Origin: Clytia hemisphaerica
Taxonomy: Eukaryota > Cnidaria > Hydrozoa > Leptothecata > Clytiidae
Direction: 5' to 3'
NCBI GenBank assembly: GCA_902728285.1
Contig: CACVBU010000751.1
Span: 1-64,000 of the forward strand
Length of the DNA stretch: 64,000 nt
The position numbers and the translations under genes were made by a program. Numbering within the stretch: the stretch's first letter is position 1; every line of letters begins with the position of its first letter. The notes beneath the pieces are model-generated. The model had not been told where the DNA came from, made no database searches, and worked only from the letters and a program-made list of their open reading frames with translations. This document shows, in pieces, positions 1 to 15,861 of this stretch.

Positions 1-1322
1 GAGCGATAAATTTCCATTCCGGAATAGGGTTTCAAAGGTAGGATGATGCGCATAAACAAACATTTGAAAAACGTTCAAATGCAAGATGGAGGCGGTGAAA
101 TGACGTATGAAAGTTAGAGGTAGGATTGAGATTCTTCAAGTATTTTGGCATTTTAGTGCAGAATTTTTTTATCCTTCAACACATCAGTCTTCTACTGCTG
201 GTCGTAAGTTTTTTATTTGTTTTTCACTAAAAAGCTTTTGAAAAATAATTTTCATTGGCATATTTTGCACTTTTTTTCGGTGTCGTAAAATGTAGTGTTG
301 AACCTTTTGAAACTTTGACTGAGATAAAATGCAGTATAGGAGTTATGTTATGGCTCAGAAGAAAGCAGACAAATTTTCCTTTTCAAAGATATATAACTTT
401 TTAGCTGAAGTTGTTTTGTTTAAAAGTTATACCGGTTTGCGTAAAAGGTGACTTTTTATGAAAAACCACTGCGCGCTGTAGAGTCAAAAACAGCGATCGA
501 CAGCGGAGTCAAAGGGTTAATCAAGTTTTTGAAAATAGTTCAATTCATGTATGGAATAAGCTGTGAAAATTTGAGAAAAAAAGCTTTACTGAAAGTGAAA
601 ATATTAAGCATTAAAGATATTTTTCTCCTATATTTTGTAAAAAAATGACCGAATTTACCGTTTTTGCTGATTCAGCGAGAATTTTTATATATAATGTTAA
701 TTTTTTGTTATAAACTTCCCTCAGGTTATGAATAGAATTCCCGATTTTTGCTTTTTTTCTCATATTTAAATTTTCGGTTTTGTCAATGCTCTTCTAGGCT
801 CCAAAATACGGTTAAGTGTTATATCTTTTCTCATCCTCTCTTCACAGATGATTTGCATTTTTGAACGGCATAGGTGGAGAAGTTTCCTATATCCCGTTTT
901 CATAACTTATTTCATATCCCAGGAGCTAAGAGAGTTATATGCAATTTTATCTATTTGGTGTTAAAATATTTCCTTAGACCAAATATTTATTTTGAATCTG
1001 TCTCAACCAGCAAAACATGCTCATTTTTAAGTAAACCATCAATTCTTTCAAAATAAACAAAATCGTTTAATTTAAATCTACAAGTCAGAATCTTTATTTT
1101 AATGAACCTCCGTTGGCCGTCTCCGTTTTGGGGGCCAATACTGTAATCAAACAATTTGAAGTCTTAGGTGCCCCAAAGTTTTAGCCTCGTTTTGGCGAAA
1201 AACTCGTCCCGCTCCAAAATCAAATTTCAAAAAGGAAAAATTCCCCCAGATATTCACCCAGGAAAAGTGTGCCAAATTTCAGCCAATGGAACAATTTTGA
1301 AGTCTCCAGGCTGCCCAAAGGT
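1..1322. other. Non-coding AT-rich stretch, nothing recognised
   Basis: Only short open frames without protein features occur here, on either strand. I see no splice-bounded conserved exon, RNA gene or clear terminal repeat. It lies downstream of the minus-strand NUDT22 gene and is read as intergenic DNA. Confidence 0.5.
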
Positions 1323-1784
1323 CATAGTGGGCAGCACCCCTCCACCCCCACCTGAATAAAGTCAACCCCCCGCATAGGGTAACCCCCACCTGAAAAATGC
1401 TACCGACCCAACCCCCACCTTCTTGGACACCCCACCTAATTCGAAAGTTCCAACCCCCACTGAAAAAGGTTTTTGACTGTTTTAAATTTGAGGTAAGCAA
1501 GGTAATCACTTAAAATAATTTTATGCTTTTTATACTTCATACATCTTTTGTTATAATTATAGACTTGGGAAGAATCTAGTATATGTTATGATGAGCAGGG
1601 TGAAAGTTTTGAGTCAAAATAGAAAAAGTAAATAAACTCTCCAACCCCCACCTGAAAAAAGTCACCCCCACCTGTATAGGGTAACCCCCACCTAAGATTT
1701 GTGAGCAGGCTAACCCCCACCTGCTTAAATTTTTCTGAAAACCTCCAACCCCCCCCCCTAAAGTTAGGGGGGGTTCCCACTATG
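1323..1784. repeat. C-rich foldback element with CATAGTGGG ends
   Basis: The block starts CATAGTGGG and ends with the complement CCCACTATG. Between them the unit ACCCCCACCTGAAAAA recurs about seven times with variations, giving strong strand asymmetry (C-rich plus strand). The end sequence resembles CATAGCGTCAGCC of the element at 11272-11707, so the two may be one family of non-autonomous elements. No clean target duplication is visible (AAGGT on the left, AAAGT on the right). Open frames on the minus strand are by-products of the repeat. Confidence 0.5.
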
Positions 1785-2559
1785 AAAGTTTTGGGACATA
1801 CACACACACACATTCTCAGATTCTAGCTCAACTGAAGTTGAGAACAAGTTTGTAATGAAATCCTTGGGAATCATTTTTTTGCGAATTAAGTGGTCATTGT
1901 AGGAAATTTCCGACCTTGAAATACAAGTTTATGAACAGATTCACAGACCTGTAATCGTTTGAGCTTCAATCTGGTATGAATATGTTTATCCATTTCATTT
2001 TTATTTACAATAGTGGGCTTGACTGATTTCACCTGCAATAGAAAAGAAAAAAGTGAAGCAACTCTTTAACATACCAAAAGTCACTTTCTTAATAGCTTAA
2101 TACACAGTAAAACATGCCACAGCAATCGTTTTATTCACAGTTTTTAAAAGGATTTCATTAATAATGAAAACTGCACATACATTGTTCTTATGTTTGGATA
2201 AATGGTCTTTCCACATTCGTTCTTCTTCCCTCTTTTGAAAAGACATTTTACCCTTCCGTCTTGCATAGTGCGCCATCTTGAAAATTTGAAAATATCTTTG
2301 TTGTTTTTTCCTATGTAGTCGTCACTGTATTAACTTCAGAGCCTTGGTGATTTCGATTTGAATGAAACAAAATAACTTCTCAAAATGTCACTAAATAATT
2401 CATATCCACTCTATGAATATTTTATTTTCAACTTGAAACAAAAAAAGTGATTTTTGAATTTCAAGAAATTATTTTCAATACTTTTTATTCATGTAAAACA
2501 AGAGTGTTTTGAGCATAATTCGTTCAATCATTATCCCTGCTCCCAATAGATTGTGCTGA
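1785..2559. other. Non-coding stretch downstream of NUDT22
   Basis: AT-rich sequence between a foldback element and the NUDT22 stop codon. It probably contains the NUDT22 3' UTR and poly(A) site on the minus strand. No other feature was recognised. Confidence 0.4.
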
Positions 2560-6023
<3,464 letters not shown>

Positions 6024-7364
6024 CTAAAAATAAAATAGCAAGGTTGGAATTTGACCTTCATCAAAGCTAGTACCATTTGTTGAACCACTACTATTCTCAA
6101 AGACAAAGTTCACTCCCTCTTCTGTCACATTCTGTCTACCATCATCACCAGCAAATGATGGAGGACCGTCCAAAAGCACAAAAATATCGTAGTACGTTTC
6201 TTCCTTTATCCTTAAAGGATCATCAAACATGATGCTATGAATTGGAGGATTTTCAATCGGATTCATTTCTGGATACGGTGGACAAGTGAACGATGAGCTG
6301 TGCTTATGGACGGGTTCACTTTCGATCACAATCTCCACTGACACAGTGTATTCACCACCGCAAGGTGAACCGTAAAGACCGATGCCTGCCAAAAAGATTT
6401 CTTGATCAGCTTTGAATCGTATTGCATCAGTGTCTTTTTCGTCATATCTCCACAAGTAATTCTTCATCGGTTTTACGTAACGTGAACAACAATGCGGTTT
6501 GAACTCTCTACGCGTCAAAGGGTACTTCAAACTTTTCTCTTTAACATTTGAATTCAGGTAGATAAATATTGATTTGACATCTTCCAAAGGAAGCAGCTCA
6601 GATCGCGCAGGTCCCAAAGCAAATTCTTTGGCTGTCATGACAGGAAATCGAATAAGATACAATAAACTTTCAAGCACCACTTTTTGATTTTCAATGTTAA
6701 TCTCCAACTCTTTCCGAGAACATTCTGCTTCAGCCCATCTTTTGACTGAATTAAAAACATCAATTTCGCAAACATTTAAATTATCTTTTTGCAAAACACT
6801 AACAAGAAGTTGACGATCGATATCAATAAACGAGTCTGATGCAAGAATTTCGGTTGTTCTACGTGAAAGAATAGACCAGCAATGTTTCTCAAGCCTGCTC
6901 TCTCCAAAACACACAGCAGCATTCAAAACGCTCAATACATTTTCTGTTTGAACATTATCCAGTAGATAATTGACACATTCTTTTGATAGAACTGGTACAA
7001 TATACTTATTGGCAAGGTAAAGAACATCAACAACATTTTGACCTGTCAAATGAACTTCATCATAATAAATGAATCGTAGCAGTTCCAAGAAAGCCTCTGT
7101 CTCACAGTCTTCAATCTCAATGATATCTGTTTTCGAAAACTCGCCGTATAGCATTGCGAAGAATACAGGACTTGAAGTGCCAAGGACGAATTTGTGTGCA
7201 GGTATTGTCTTCTTGTGGTTAGTTTTCTTTCCGATACAAAATTGAACATCACTGATCAAACTATTAAGATACATATGCTCATTACGCCCTTTGACGTTTG
7301 TTTTGGTTGTTTGCCATTGTGGAGGATTTTCAATATTGCGATGGGCATTTGGACTTTCAGACAT
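6024..7364 (-). CDS. BTB-BACK-PHR protein of the BTBD1/2/3/6 family
   Basis: One uninterrupted coding exon of 446 aa. Domains in order: BTB at about residues 30-130 (LISDVQFCIG, then IPAHKFVLGTSSPVFFAMLY), BACK at about 135-240 (ENVLSVLNAA, CWSILSRRTTEIL), and a C-terminal PHR domain at about 300-446 (YRFKAD-like core, ending STNGTSFDEGQIPTLLFYF). This is the architecture and length of BTBD1/2/3/6, substrate adaptors for CUL3 ubiquitin ligases. The start at 7364 (MSESPNAH) was chosen because it lies just downstream of a good splice acceptor (TTTTTGCTTTAG), implying a 5' UTR intron. The frame extends further upstream, but that part is not conserved-looking and contains a C-rich run. Which of the four vertebrate paralogues it corresponds to cannot be told by eye. 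Confidence 0.93.
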   Translation of the reverse strand: MSESPNAHRNIENPPQWQTTKTNVKGRNEHMYLNSLISDVQFCIGKKTNHKKTIPAHKFVLGTSSPVFFAMLYGEFSKTDIIEIEDCETEAFLELLRFIYYDEVHLTGQNVVDVLYLANKYIVPVLSKECVNYLLDNVQTENVLSVLNAAVCFGESRLEKHCWSILSRRTTEILASDSFIDIDRQLLVSVLQKDNLNVCEIDVFNSVKRWAEAECSRKELEINIENQKVVLESLLYLIRFPVMTAKEFALGPARSELLPLEDVKSIFIYLNSNVKEKSLKYPLTRREFKPHCCSRYVKPMKNYLWRYDEKDTDAIRFKADQEIFLAGIGLYGSPCGGEYTVSVEIVIESEPVHKHSSSFTCPPYPEMNPIENPPIHSIMFDDPLRIKEETYYDIFVLLDGPPSFAGDDGRQNVTEEGVNFVFENSSGSTNGTSFDEGQIPTLLFYF

Positions 7365-10275
7365 TCCAAATCTAAAGCAAAAATGAAAAGTGAGATTAAA
7401 ATCCACAAGGCTGAGGGAGAAGTGGTGAAGTTGACCCTCTGGAAATTCTTCTTTGGAATACCCCCTGGAAATATTTATCCACCCCCCCCCCATATGTACA
7501 TAAAATGGAATGGTTCAATGGCAAAATAAGAATTTGGTGTCTGATTTTTTCATCTTTCTGTAATTTTTTTAATGTTGTTGGTAGTTTCTAAAGCCGTTTC
7601 CAGGGCCTTCCCTAATGGGAATTATCTATGCTATTTCCTAAAATTTAAAAAATTATGAATTATTGTTTCCCCCTGTTTCTGATAAATATTTACATTAAAA
7701 GAAATTCCAAAGAAAATCAACGAAAAATCAGATTTAGTTGTTTGCTCAATTTTCGTTTATGCAGTGGGTGTAATTTTTTCTTGAACTGTTTAAACAGCTT
7801 CGGAGTATTTTCCAGTCAAACCTAGTACGTACAGGGAGGGGGTACTAGCAAAGCGTACATGAGCGTACATAATTTTTGAATGATCTCTAATGAATTTTTT
7901 TGTCTTGTAACTTAGGCATTTATTATTTTTGTCAAAGCGTCAACACAGTGTCAATAATTTGTTAAAGGTTGCCTGAGTAATGATTACTACTGGAAAATAA
8001 TGCTAGCATTACTTATGGCGCCTTTCCCGTCATTCTTGAGTCAAAAGTTTTCATTCAGGGACAAAATTTGCTGCAGATTGGATAAATTGGAATTCAGGGG
8101 CAGTAAATCTTCACTGGGGGCAGCGCTGCTCTCATCAGAAAACTGAACGCACTGGGCTTGTAATATCAGTACTTTGTATTTGGTGGGTTATCCTATCTAG
8201 GACAAAAAAGCAATGAGTCACAGCTGGAGTTTTTAAACACACAGCTGTGAATGCTTCAATCTTATAGTGCAGAAGTGATCTTTCAATCACAGTGCACATC
8301 CCATGAGCAAGGATCTGAGGCTACAGTCTATTGCTTTTTTGTACTCAAAAGCATTTTTGCTGAGTTCTATGAATATACATATAATTATTGATTTTATGAT
8401 GTGATATAAAGAAATGATACAAAAAAATTATCTAGGTTTTTGGTTTGGAAACTAACTCATTTTTTAAAGCATCTAGTCACAAACCAAACAAATCATTGGA
8501 CCTGGTGATGCTAAACAGATTTTTAGGAGAAAACCCCAAAAATTTAGAAAATATCAATTTTTTTCATTAAAAAGGAAGCTTTTCCTAAAACAGCCTAAAA
8601 CACCCTAATTTTCCTGAATTTTTAACCCAAAAACCCGTTCCAATTTGCTTTTCAGTGCTCTATTACTTCCACTGTGCAAGGAAAAGGTTTTTTTGACTTT
8701 TTTATACCCACTAGTAACTTGGTAAAGTGTGTCCACTAAAATCCCTCATGGCTGAACATTTTGAAAATTCAATGTTGGTGCGTGACTATTTGACACCAAT
8801 GTGAATTCTTGTGCTTCAGATCTTTATTGTTTTCTGTACAACACACTGAAGCTCAAAAGGGATGTGTGAAAACAAACGATCTAAAGAATATGCAATCACT
8901 ATTTTGAAGGGACCACACATTGTGTCAAAGGACTGGGAATGACAACAAAGTTGCATAATTGTGTTTAAAATAGGGCACTGCATCAAAAAAACTTAATTTT
9001 TGGCATTGCAGCATGTAGCAAGATTCTCCTCATGAAAGTGGCTATTTTCCTCAGATAAATAATTCCAAGCTCCTTCACAGGTTTACTGTGCGCATAAGAA
9101 ACTAATCGTTATCAGTGTGCATCAATCTTTTGCTATCATTGTTTGGTGCTGAAATTTTCATTATTCAACATAACATCTGCACTAGGAAAAGGTCTATGCT
9201 TTTGGCGCAAAATGCTCATGCTTTAAATTCACTTTCCTTTTAGATTTTTTGACATTATTGGGACCTGTGAAAATTGAGGAATGGGCTACCATTGACAGCA
9301 AAAACCATGATGCTTGACTTTTATTAGGGTTTGGGGACGCTCTATGACATCACTAGATTCCTGAAAAACTTCACAATAAGACCCAAGGAAACTTTGCTTA
9401 CTGTTGTTCTTTCACTCGAAGCAATATTATGCTAGAATTTTTAATTATCCAACATGACATTGTGCTTATTTCAAAAGGTCCATAAAATGTTCAGGCCAAG
9501 TTTACCTTTAAAAACCTGGCCTGAACCTGACCAGAACATGTCCCCAACAAGGCAAACTGGCCACACCCTGGGTTGCGTTTTGAAATAAAAGAATACTCTA
9601 AAGTTTGAAAAGCAGTTAAAAAAGGACCTTGACCCCTAGTTGAAATTCAGAAATTTGATGGAGAATACAATGAGGGAAGCTATGCAGCTACAAGTCTTTT
9701 TATGTTGTTTGTTGACTTTCAAAACTGGCCATTTTTTCAGATTTTTTGGCCATTTTGGGCCAGCATGGTAAATTTTGTGTTTTTTTTTATTTAGATGAAA
9801 ATAAGCTCTCATGTGCTTTTAATACACACTGAGAGCTGACAGTTAAGCTAGGCTATACTTACTTCTTTTCTCTTTCGGTTTCAATAATATGCTTACATAG
9901 TTGACACATAAAACACAATGACAATAAATATGAAAGGGGTGTCTTCTACGCAGTACTTCTTTCTGATTGAATAAGAGCGCTTAACCTTCATTATGTTATT
10001 TTTTAAGTAATTGCAAAGCAGTTTTTGACTGGACAAAATAAACAATTGATATCACGGTAATTGGATAAAACAATAATATTGAGTGCTTTCACGAGCGTCT
10101 GTGATCGGACAAAATAAAACAATTTAATATTTCTCACTATTTTCCAAGGGGTAGATTTTCAGTTTTTTTCTTCTATTTCTTCATGTTTCTCACGGGGAGT
10201 CTTTACCTATAATAGGAAAGCTCATGAGACCCACAAATTTAATTTTGAGTTTCCAAATTGCCGAAAAATCATTTT
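7365..10275. other. Repeat-rich intergenic DNA without recognised genes
   Basis: This includes the inferred 5' UTR and promoter side of the BTBD gene near 7365-7600. Further on are short direct and inverted motifs (a GTACAGGGAGGGGGTAC block near 7829-7845 and a small hairpin near 9485-9530). No coding exon, tRNA or complete terminal-repeat element could be defined. Confidence 0.4.
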
Positions 10276-11202
10276 TACCGTGATGCTGTGACGCAATGAA
10301 GATACCAAAGTGTCAACTAAACTGAATGATTTGATACACTGAGCCAATTGAGCCAAATAACAATAATTGATTCACGAGCAACATATTCAGAATAATAGAG
10401 ATAATTAATTTTACAACTCACACTTTTTTATCACATTAATTGACATCTTGATATTATAGTCATCCTGTTTAGGGGCCACTCACATATCCATTTTTCCCAC
10501 GCTTAGCGCCATTCCGACGCTAATTAAAAAACCCACCTACCCCCTACCCATATTTTGAAATATACCGAGAATCGATGAAAACCATTTCTCCCTTCAGGTG
10601 TCGATGATCTATTGCCAGATAAGTTGCTTTCTCCCCCTTCTTCTTGGTACATTTCGCTTGTTTTTTGAGTAGTGGTCTCAGTATATGACTTTTACACAAA
10701 TTGGTTCCCAGACCCGCATAAGTTGTGATGCGGGAAAAAAACGCCTCAAAATTTTTTTAACATAATGAGCGTCTCCTGCATTTTACTATACCGGTTTATT
10801 CTCGATGCCGTGAAAAAGAGACAAATTTGAAGCGAGGATGTTTTGTTGAATCTTGAATATGAAGAGGCTGCTGTAGAAATAATAAGTATATATGAAAGTT
10901 ATAGTTTTCTGGAAATTTGAATTTCTCTTGGGCCTCGAAAATCGATATCTGCAGTAGATTTTCTAAGCGTCACTCGATCTAACCCATCCATCCTATAGCG
11001 TTGGAATGACACTAAGCATGGCGTGGGAAAAGTCGATATGTGAGTGGTCCCTTAAGATGTTTTGTTTTGAGAGTTCTTGCAATAGTTTATTGTTCAACTT
11101 GGAAAGGGAATGTTTGTAAACATAGAATTTTTTTTTCATAGCAGTTATTTGGGGGGTCAGATTTAGGCAGGGCTGGAGTCGGATTTAGGACCACTTGCGG
11201 TA
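10276..11202. mobile_element. TA-flanked MITE (copy A), interrupted by a second element
   Basis: The outer element begins TACCGTGA and ends GGTCCTAAATC-like (complement) plus GCGGTA. Its body matches, in reverse complement, the copy at 62683-63149 (shared landmarks: the 'dispersed' ACATCTTGA and AGTTTATTGTTCAACTTGG blocks). The TA at both ends suggests a Tc1/mariner-type target. Relative to the other copy it lacks part of its left arm and carries an insertion at 10472-11051. Confidence 0.65.
10472..11051. mobile_element. Nested TIR element with TTAA-like flanks
   Basis: Terminal inverted repeats start GGGGCCACTCACATATC on the left and end with the complement of GGGACCACTCACATATCG on the right; both continue into TTTTCCCACGC. 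The flanks are TTTA (left) and TTAA (right), and the undisturbed copy at 62683-63149 has TTAG at this point. GGG/CCC ends with a TTAA-like 4-bp target resemble piggyBac non-autonomous elements. A one-sided fragment of the same family begins near 22075. Confidence 0.65.
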
Positions 11203-11271
11203 TATACTGTCATTTTACATATAAGATTCCACTGCCACTTTTTTAGCTGAAAAAGACAAGGAGTCCAGGTA

Positions 11272-11707
11272 CATAGCGTCAGCCCCCCCTGCTGGTTGGG
11301 GGGTTACACCCTAAATTTCTCCCAAAAGAGGAGGGGGCTGGAAGTACACCACTTTTTTGGGGGGACCTATGTACTTGGGGGGAGCTAAAATCTCATCACT
11401 TTAAATCGTGGGGGCTAAAATAATTCAGCTTAATAGTTGGCTTCAATTACTCAGATTGAAGCTCATGAATCTGAAAAATTTTCCCCTGCGGCGCAATATT
11501 TTTGTAGAAAGTGTGCAAATTTATTATCTTAAACTTAGAACTGAACGCAATCTACATTGGAAAAACCTTTTTTACTGGATCAATTTTTTGAAAGTGTCTA
11601 GGGTCAAAAGTCCTGGGGGCTACAAAAATTCATAAATATTTGGGGGGACTTAAATTTCAGGGGGGACCTAATTTTTGCCTGGGACCTAAACCCAGGCTGA
11701 CGCTATG
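11272..11707. mobile_element. G/C-skewed TIR element, CATAGCGTCAGCC ends, AGGTA duplication
   Basis: Thirteen-base inverted ends CATAGCGTCAGCC / GGCTGACGCTATG bound a 436-bp block rich in GGGGGG runs. Both sides are flanked by AGGTA (11267-11271 and 11708-11712), a plausible 5-bp target duplication. No coding capacity was recognised. Confidence 0.65.
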
Positions 11708-11968
11708 AGGTAGTTATAAAATTAGCTTTGGCGGTATCATAAGTAGACAAAAGATTTACCCTACGAAAAAACCTTTTCAAAAAAAATGGTATATAATAGC
11801 CTGGGTTGAATTTCTTTAGTAAATGCCCAAATTCTGAGAAATCCTTCCAATTGCACGCTTCACCTCCTATAAGTCAATGGAATTGTATAGACTAACACTA
11901 CTGAAAGTTACATAAGATAAGAAATTCATTCCCCATACCATTCTACACAATCTTCCTAGAGACAAATT

Positions 11969-14045
11969 GGGTTATTCCATTTTTAAATCATACAGGGGTA
12001 TTGACGAACTTTTCTAGGAGGGTCTGAGCCTTGAGGGGGCTTTTGGTCATTTTCAGATTTTCCAAGGGGTTTAAAGGTTTCCAGGGGCAGTTTAGACTTA
12101 TTAAACTTGTATATCAAGATTACGGGATTTCAAGTAGGGGCTGATTTTACTTTCGTTTTCAGTGGTTTCATTTTCGATTTCAAGCCAACATATTAGCAAC
12201 AGGGTGCTCGCCCATAGTTTCGGGGGTTTGTGCACGAAACAAAACATAGAAAATTTTCCGAATCCCCCATTTCAATTAATGCAATGAAAACTTCTCACAA
12301 CTAATCTATCTAAGATGTTTGACCTTGCTAATCAAATCCATCAACAGGGCACTCGCCAAGCTGCTCTTGGTGGTATGCATATTCACCAACTTAATCGTTA
12401 CTTTCCTATCAAAGCTCTCTCTTGCAGATTTTGGAACATCCATTGCCTTGACACTTTTGATCTTGAACAATCCAAGACAGTCTTCATAGATACTTTCAAA
12501 AACAAACTCTTGGAGGGACCTTACATCTTTTAAAATTTTCAGCTACTCTTTATTTTTGAAGCATGATTTTAACAATTAAAAAATCTCTATATTTTTTTTT
12601 TTTTTTTTTGAAGCACTTGTGTTGTTTGCTATTATTCTGAAATAATTTGATATTGTTTTTTATTTCTTTTTTTCCATTATTCTATTATCATTTTTGATAT
12701 AAATTTTTCCTTATTATTTTATGTTAATTTTCTTTTCTTTTTCTTAACATTTACAGTTCCACAATTTTTATTTCTCATTTTCTTGGAACAAAATTTTCAC
12801 TCTTTAATCATTATTTTTTCTTTGCAAAGTGTACATAGCACGAGAGCCACCAATGGTTAAAAACTTATTCTTTATTATTCGTCAATTTGAAATAACCTAA
12901 CCTAACCTATGAAGTTTTTCTATGTTTCACTTTTTTGCACCAATTCTTCAAAATGAAAATATTTAAGATTTTAAGTTCTTCTTTGATTCAATGATTTTTT
13001 ATGGCACTTAATTGAAAATCTAACTCTCCCATCAAATTACTGCTTTCTTCAGTAAATTGAAGATGAGAAAAAACCCAGCCTTAGGATCACGGATTGAAAC
13101 AAATATATGAAGGGTGGATTTTTACAACCACACATCGTGCAAGGCACTGACAGGCAATGGGTGCCAAAAAGAAGGGCCGTTTGAAATGTAGCAATAGGAT
13201 TGTTATTGTTTCAAAAATAAAGAAAAAATTCAAAATGTATGTGACCAAAATTGATCGAAAACAGGGAATTTCCCCACAATCTGCATAATTTATGCAAAAT
13301 TATAGCAATTTTTTACCACAATTAAAAATGCCTATAAATTTTGATCTAGAAAAGTTGAGATTTTGATATAATACATTTTTTTGCTCAGTTTGAAGAGCTC
13401 TATCACGTGGTATAGGTCCTTTTTGATTTTGAAGACCCCCCCCCAAAATCATGAATTTTCAGGGCTTACAATTTTGCCTAAAAGCACAAAAAATCCGGGT
13501 TTTCAAGCTTGGTAACAATCAAATTCCAAGTCAGTACCCTCAAATTGACCAAAATCAATTCTAAAAGCTTTGTCACAGACATTTTGAAAAAAAGTGAAAC
13601 GTTTTGGTGAGCACTGGCCATGGCCTACAACCTCATTGGTGGAAATTTGATAAACAGCTGCGAAGGAGCTCCGGGAAGCAATCAGTAGAAGAAACCACTT
13701 TCATTTTTGTTGCAGATTTTGATATAAACTCTCTCAGGGATTACTTGTCAATGTGTTGTGTCAACTTGTCAGCATTGTATTGTTGTAAAGGGAAAGATAA
13801 AAGAGGAAAGACTAGCATAGTTTCTAATCCTGATATAGGAGTTTAAGTTTAGACTGAGGGGGTCCTCTCCTCCTAAACTTGCATCAATAGTCACTTTTCA
13901 GGCCCTGTTTCACAAAATTTCACTTTCCAGGGGTGTCAAGTTGACTCCTAATTTCCAGGGGATAGTTTGTTATCCAAAATTTCCAGGGGGGGTTAGTGAA
14001 AAATGTTTGTCAATACCCCTGTACAATTTTTCTTCGGAATAGCCC
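11969..14045. mobile_element. 2.1 kb TIR element, GGGYTATTCC ends, ATT flanks
   Basis: The ends are inverted over about 45 bases. The left runs GGGTTATTCC through TACAGGGGTATTGACG; the right is the complement of GGGCTATTCC through TACAGGGGTATTGACA. ATT flanks both sides (11966-11968 and 14046-14048). Internally there are two short open frames (12315-12533 and 13604-13846, plus strand) that I do not recognise, a T-rich tract near 12589-12609 and fragments repeating TTTCCAGGGG. It could be a decayed autonomous element or a large non-autonomous one. Confidence 0.6.
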
Positions 14046-14447
14046 ATTGAAATGCAAATGCCTTTAACATAATAGAATATATATGCTACGAAAATCCATT
14101 CTTCCCTGTTTTTGACCAGGGTTAGGTCAAGATTTTCAGAAAAAAATCTAACTTCATTGCGTCTCTTCTCAATATTTTTAGCTGCACCTGGCTGGCCTGA
14201 CGCCCTGGCCTGGCGCTGGCTGGGCATGGGAGGAGGAAATAGACCTTTTTTCAAAGAGGACGTCCTGCAATGTAGCTCTAAAGCTCTAAAACAGCATCTA
14301 ATAACATGAAAACCAGAACATGATTCTTCAATGGGAATCAAAACTATAAAGCGCACTTACAAACATCAATTTGTCAGATCTAACAAAATTTATAATCGGC
14401 ACTGTCATCATTGACAATAAAACAAACAATATTCTGTCAACAACCTT

Positions 14448-15090
14448 GTTAACATAACAGCCAGTTAGTCACACTAGGAAATCTAGCTTTCAGAAAAAAA
14501 CAACATCAGTCATCTACAGGATACATTTCAACAACAAGGATGAGAGTTACCTGAATCAAGTTCGCAAGACAATATTAATTAAAACTTGAAAGTTGGAAAC
14601 AAAATAAAACGTGCAGCAGCCAAAATCAACCAACCAAAATTTGTCATTCAATTCCCGAGACAGCGCTTCGATTTTTAAGGCCTTGTTTATACGTTAAAGA
14701 TAAAACAATTATGCACATGTAAATGGGTCATTGTTTGAGGTCCGGCAAAATTTCCGGGAGATAGCCTATCCGGCAGTGCGCGGATCTAGGTGGGTTCCGC
14801 CTCCCCTGTAGAACTTTTTCTTGGTAAGTTGATCTTCAAATTAGTTTTCAAGGTTGGCTTGGCTCAAATTTTTTCATCTATGGCTCAAATTTTAGGCAAT
14901 TTTTCAAAGTTTTTGAAAATGTTAATTTCATTAAAAAGCGCCGGGTTATTTTTTCATTTTTTCCTTTAGAAGTTTTGCGGTGCATTTTTTTGCTTGAGAG
15001 TCAAGTAAACGATATAGCGCTTTCGCAGCATTAATCTTTGATACGCATTTTGGCGGGACGCTAGTGTGGCTAACTGACAGCCTTGTTAAC
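14448..15090. repeat. Foldback with GTTAAC / CACACTAG arms
   Basis: The left arm (14448-14476, CTTGTTAACATAACAGCCAG then TTAGTCACACTAG) matches the reverse complement of the right arm (15061-15090, CTAGTGTGGCTAACTGACAG then CCTTGTTAAC). The arms are about 590 bp apart. It is probably another MITE; the exact ends and target duplication are unclear. Confidence 0.5.
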
Positions 15091-15443
15091 ATTCCAACAA
15101 CTTCCATCGAAATGATCTATCACAGCTCAGTCTACCATTTGAGGATTGAGCCGAGAACTCTCGCCCGAGCTCCCGCACGGCGCGCACCGCGGGGATGAAA
15201 AACTTCAATCTGTCAATCATTTTCTCAAGCGTGGAGTATGCGAAGCGATTCTAGCTTTACGATAAGTGCCGCGGATCATCAATGGATAGTATTCAATTAT
15301 CATTATCCCTTTATTTTCATTCCTAGACCTTTTGCAAAAAAAAGGAAAAATAGAAAAGTTGTATTTTTTACTGCTCTATTCACATATTGAATTTGAAAGA
15401 TCTTCTATGTGGCGTTTTTTTGCAAACTTCAAAAAACTGATTT

Positions 15444-15788
15444 AGGACCCTGCCGACGCACCGGACTTAACGAACACCGGACACGCGAAAGTCCGGTGTA
15501 AAATTAGAATTTTTTTACCACCGGACAATTCCTACACCGGACTTAAGGAAGTCGGATGTCCGGTGTCGGAGAAGGATATTTTTTCCCACCGGACAATCAA
15601 AACACCGGACATGACCAGTCCGGTGCGTCCGGTATTTCTTAATTTTTTGTTTCATAAATGTCTGGCGTCCAAAATTCCCTGTACGCAACACCGGACTGAC
15701 ACTGGACTTATTGCGTCCGGTGTAGCGAAAGGATACTTTTTGCCACCGGACAAATACAACGGACAGTCCGATGCGTCGGCAGGGTCCT
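15444..15788. mobile_element. CCGGAC-rich MITE, copy 1, 8-bp duplication ACTGATTT
   Basis: The element starts AGGACCCTGCCGACGC and ends with the complement GCGTCGGCAGGGTCCT. Exact ACTGATTT copies flank it at 15436-15443 and 15789-15796. CACCGGAC / GTCCGGTG motifs recur throughout, so the whole element can fold on itself. Short inverted ends with an 8-bp duplication are typical of hAT-superfamily non-autonomous elements. Open frames across it are by-products. Confidence 0.88.
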
Positions 15789-15861
15789 ACTGATTTTTGT
15801 CCCGCTTTTGCGGGATTTTGGCTCAAGTGCTTGAGTGCAGCATAGGCAGGGTACAAAGTCC

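Noticed and set aside
12893-12909. Three CCTAA units resembling arthropod-type telomere repeat
   Set aside because: Far too short, and surrounded by ordinary AT-rich element sequence. No larger array is present.
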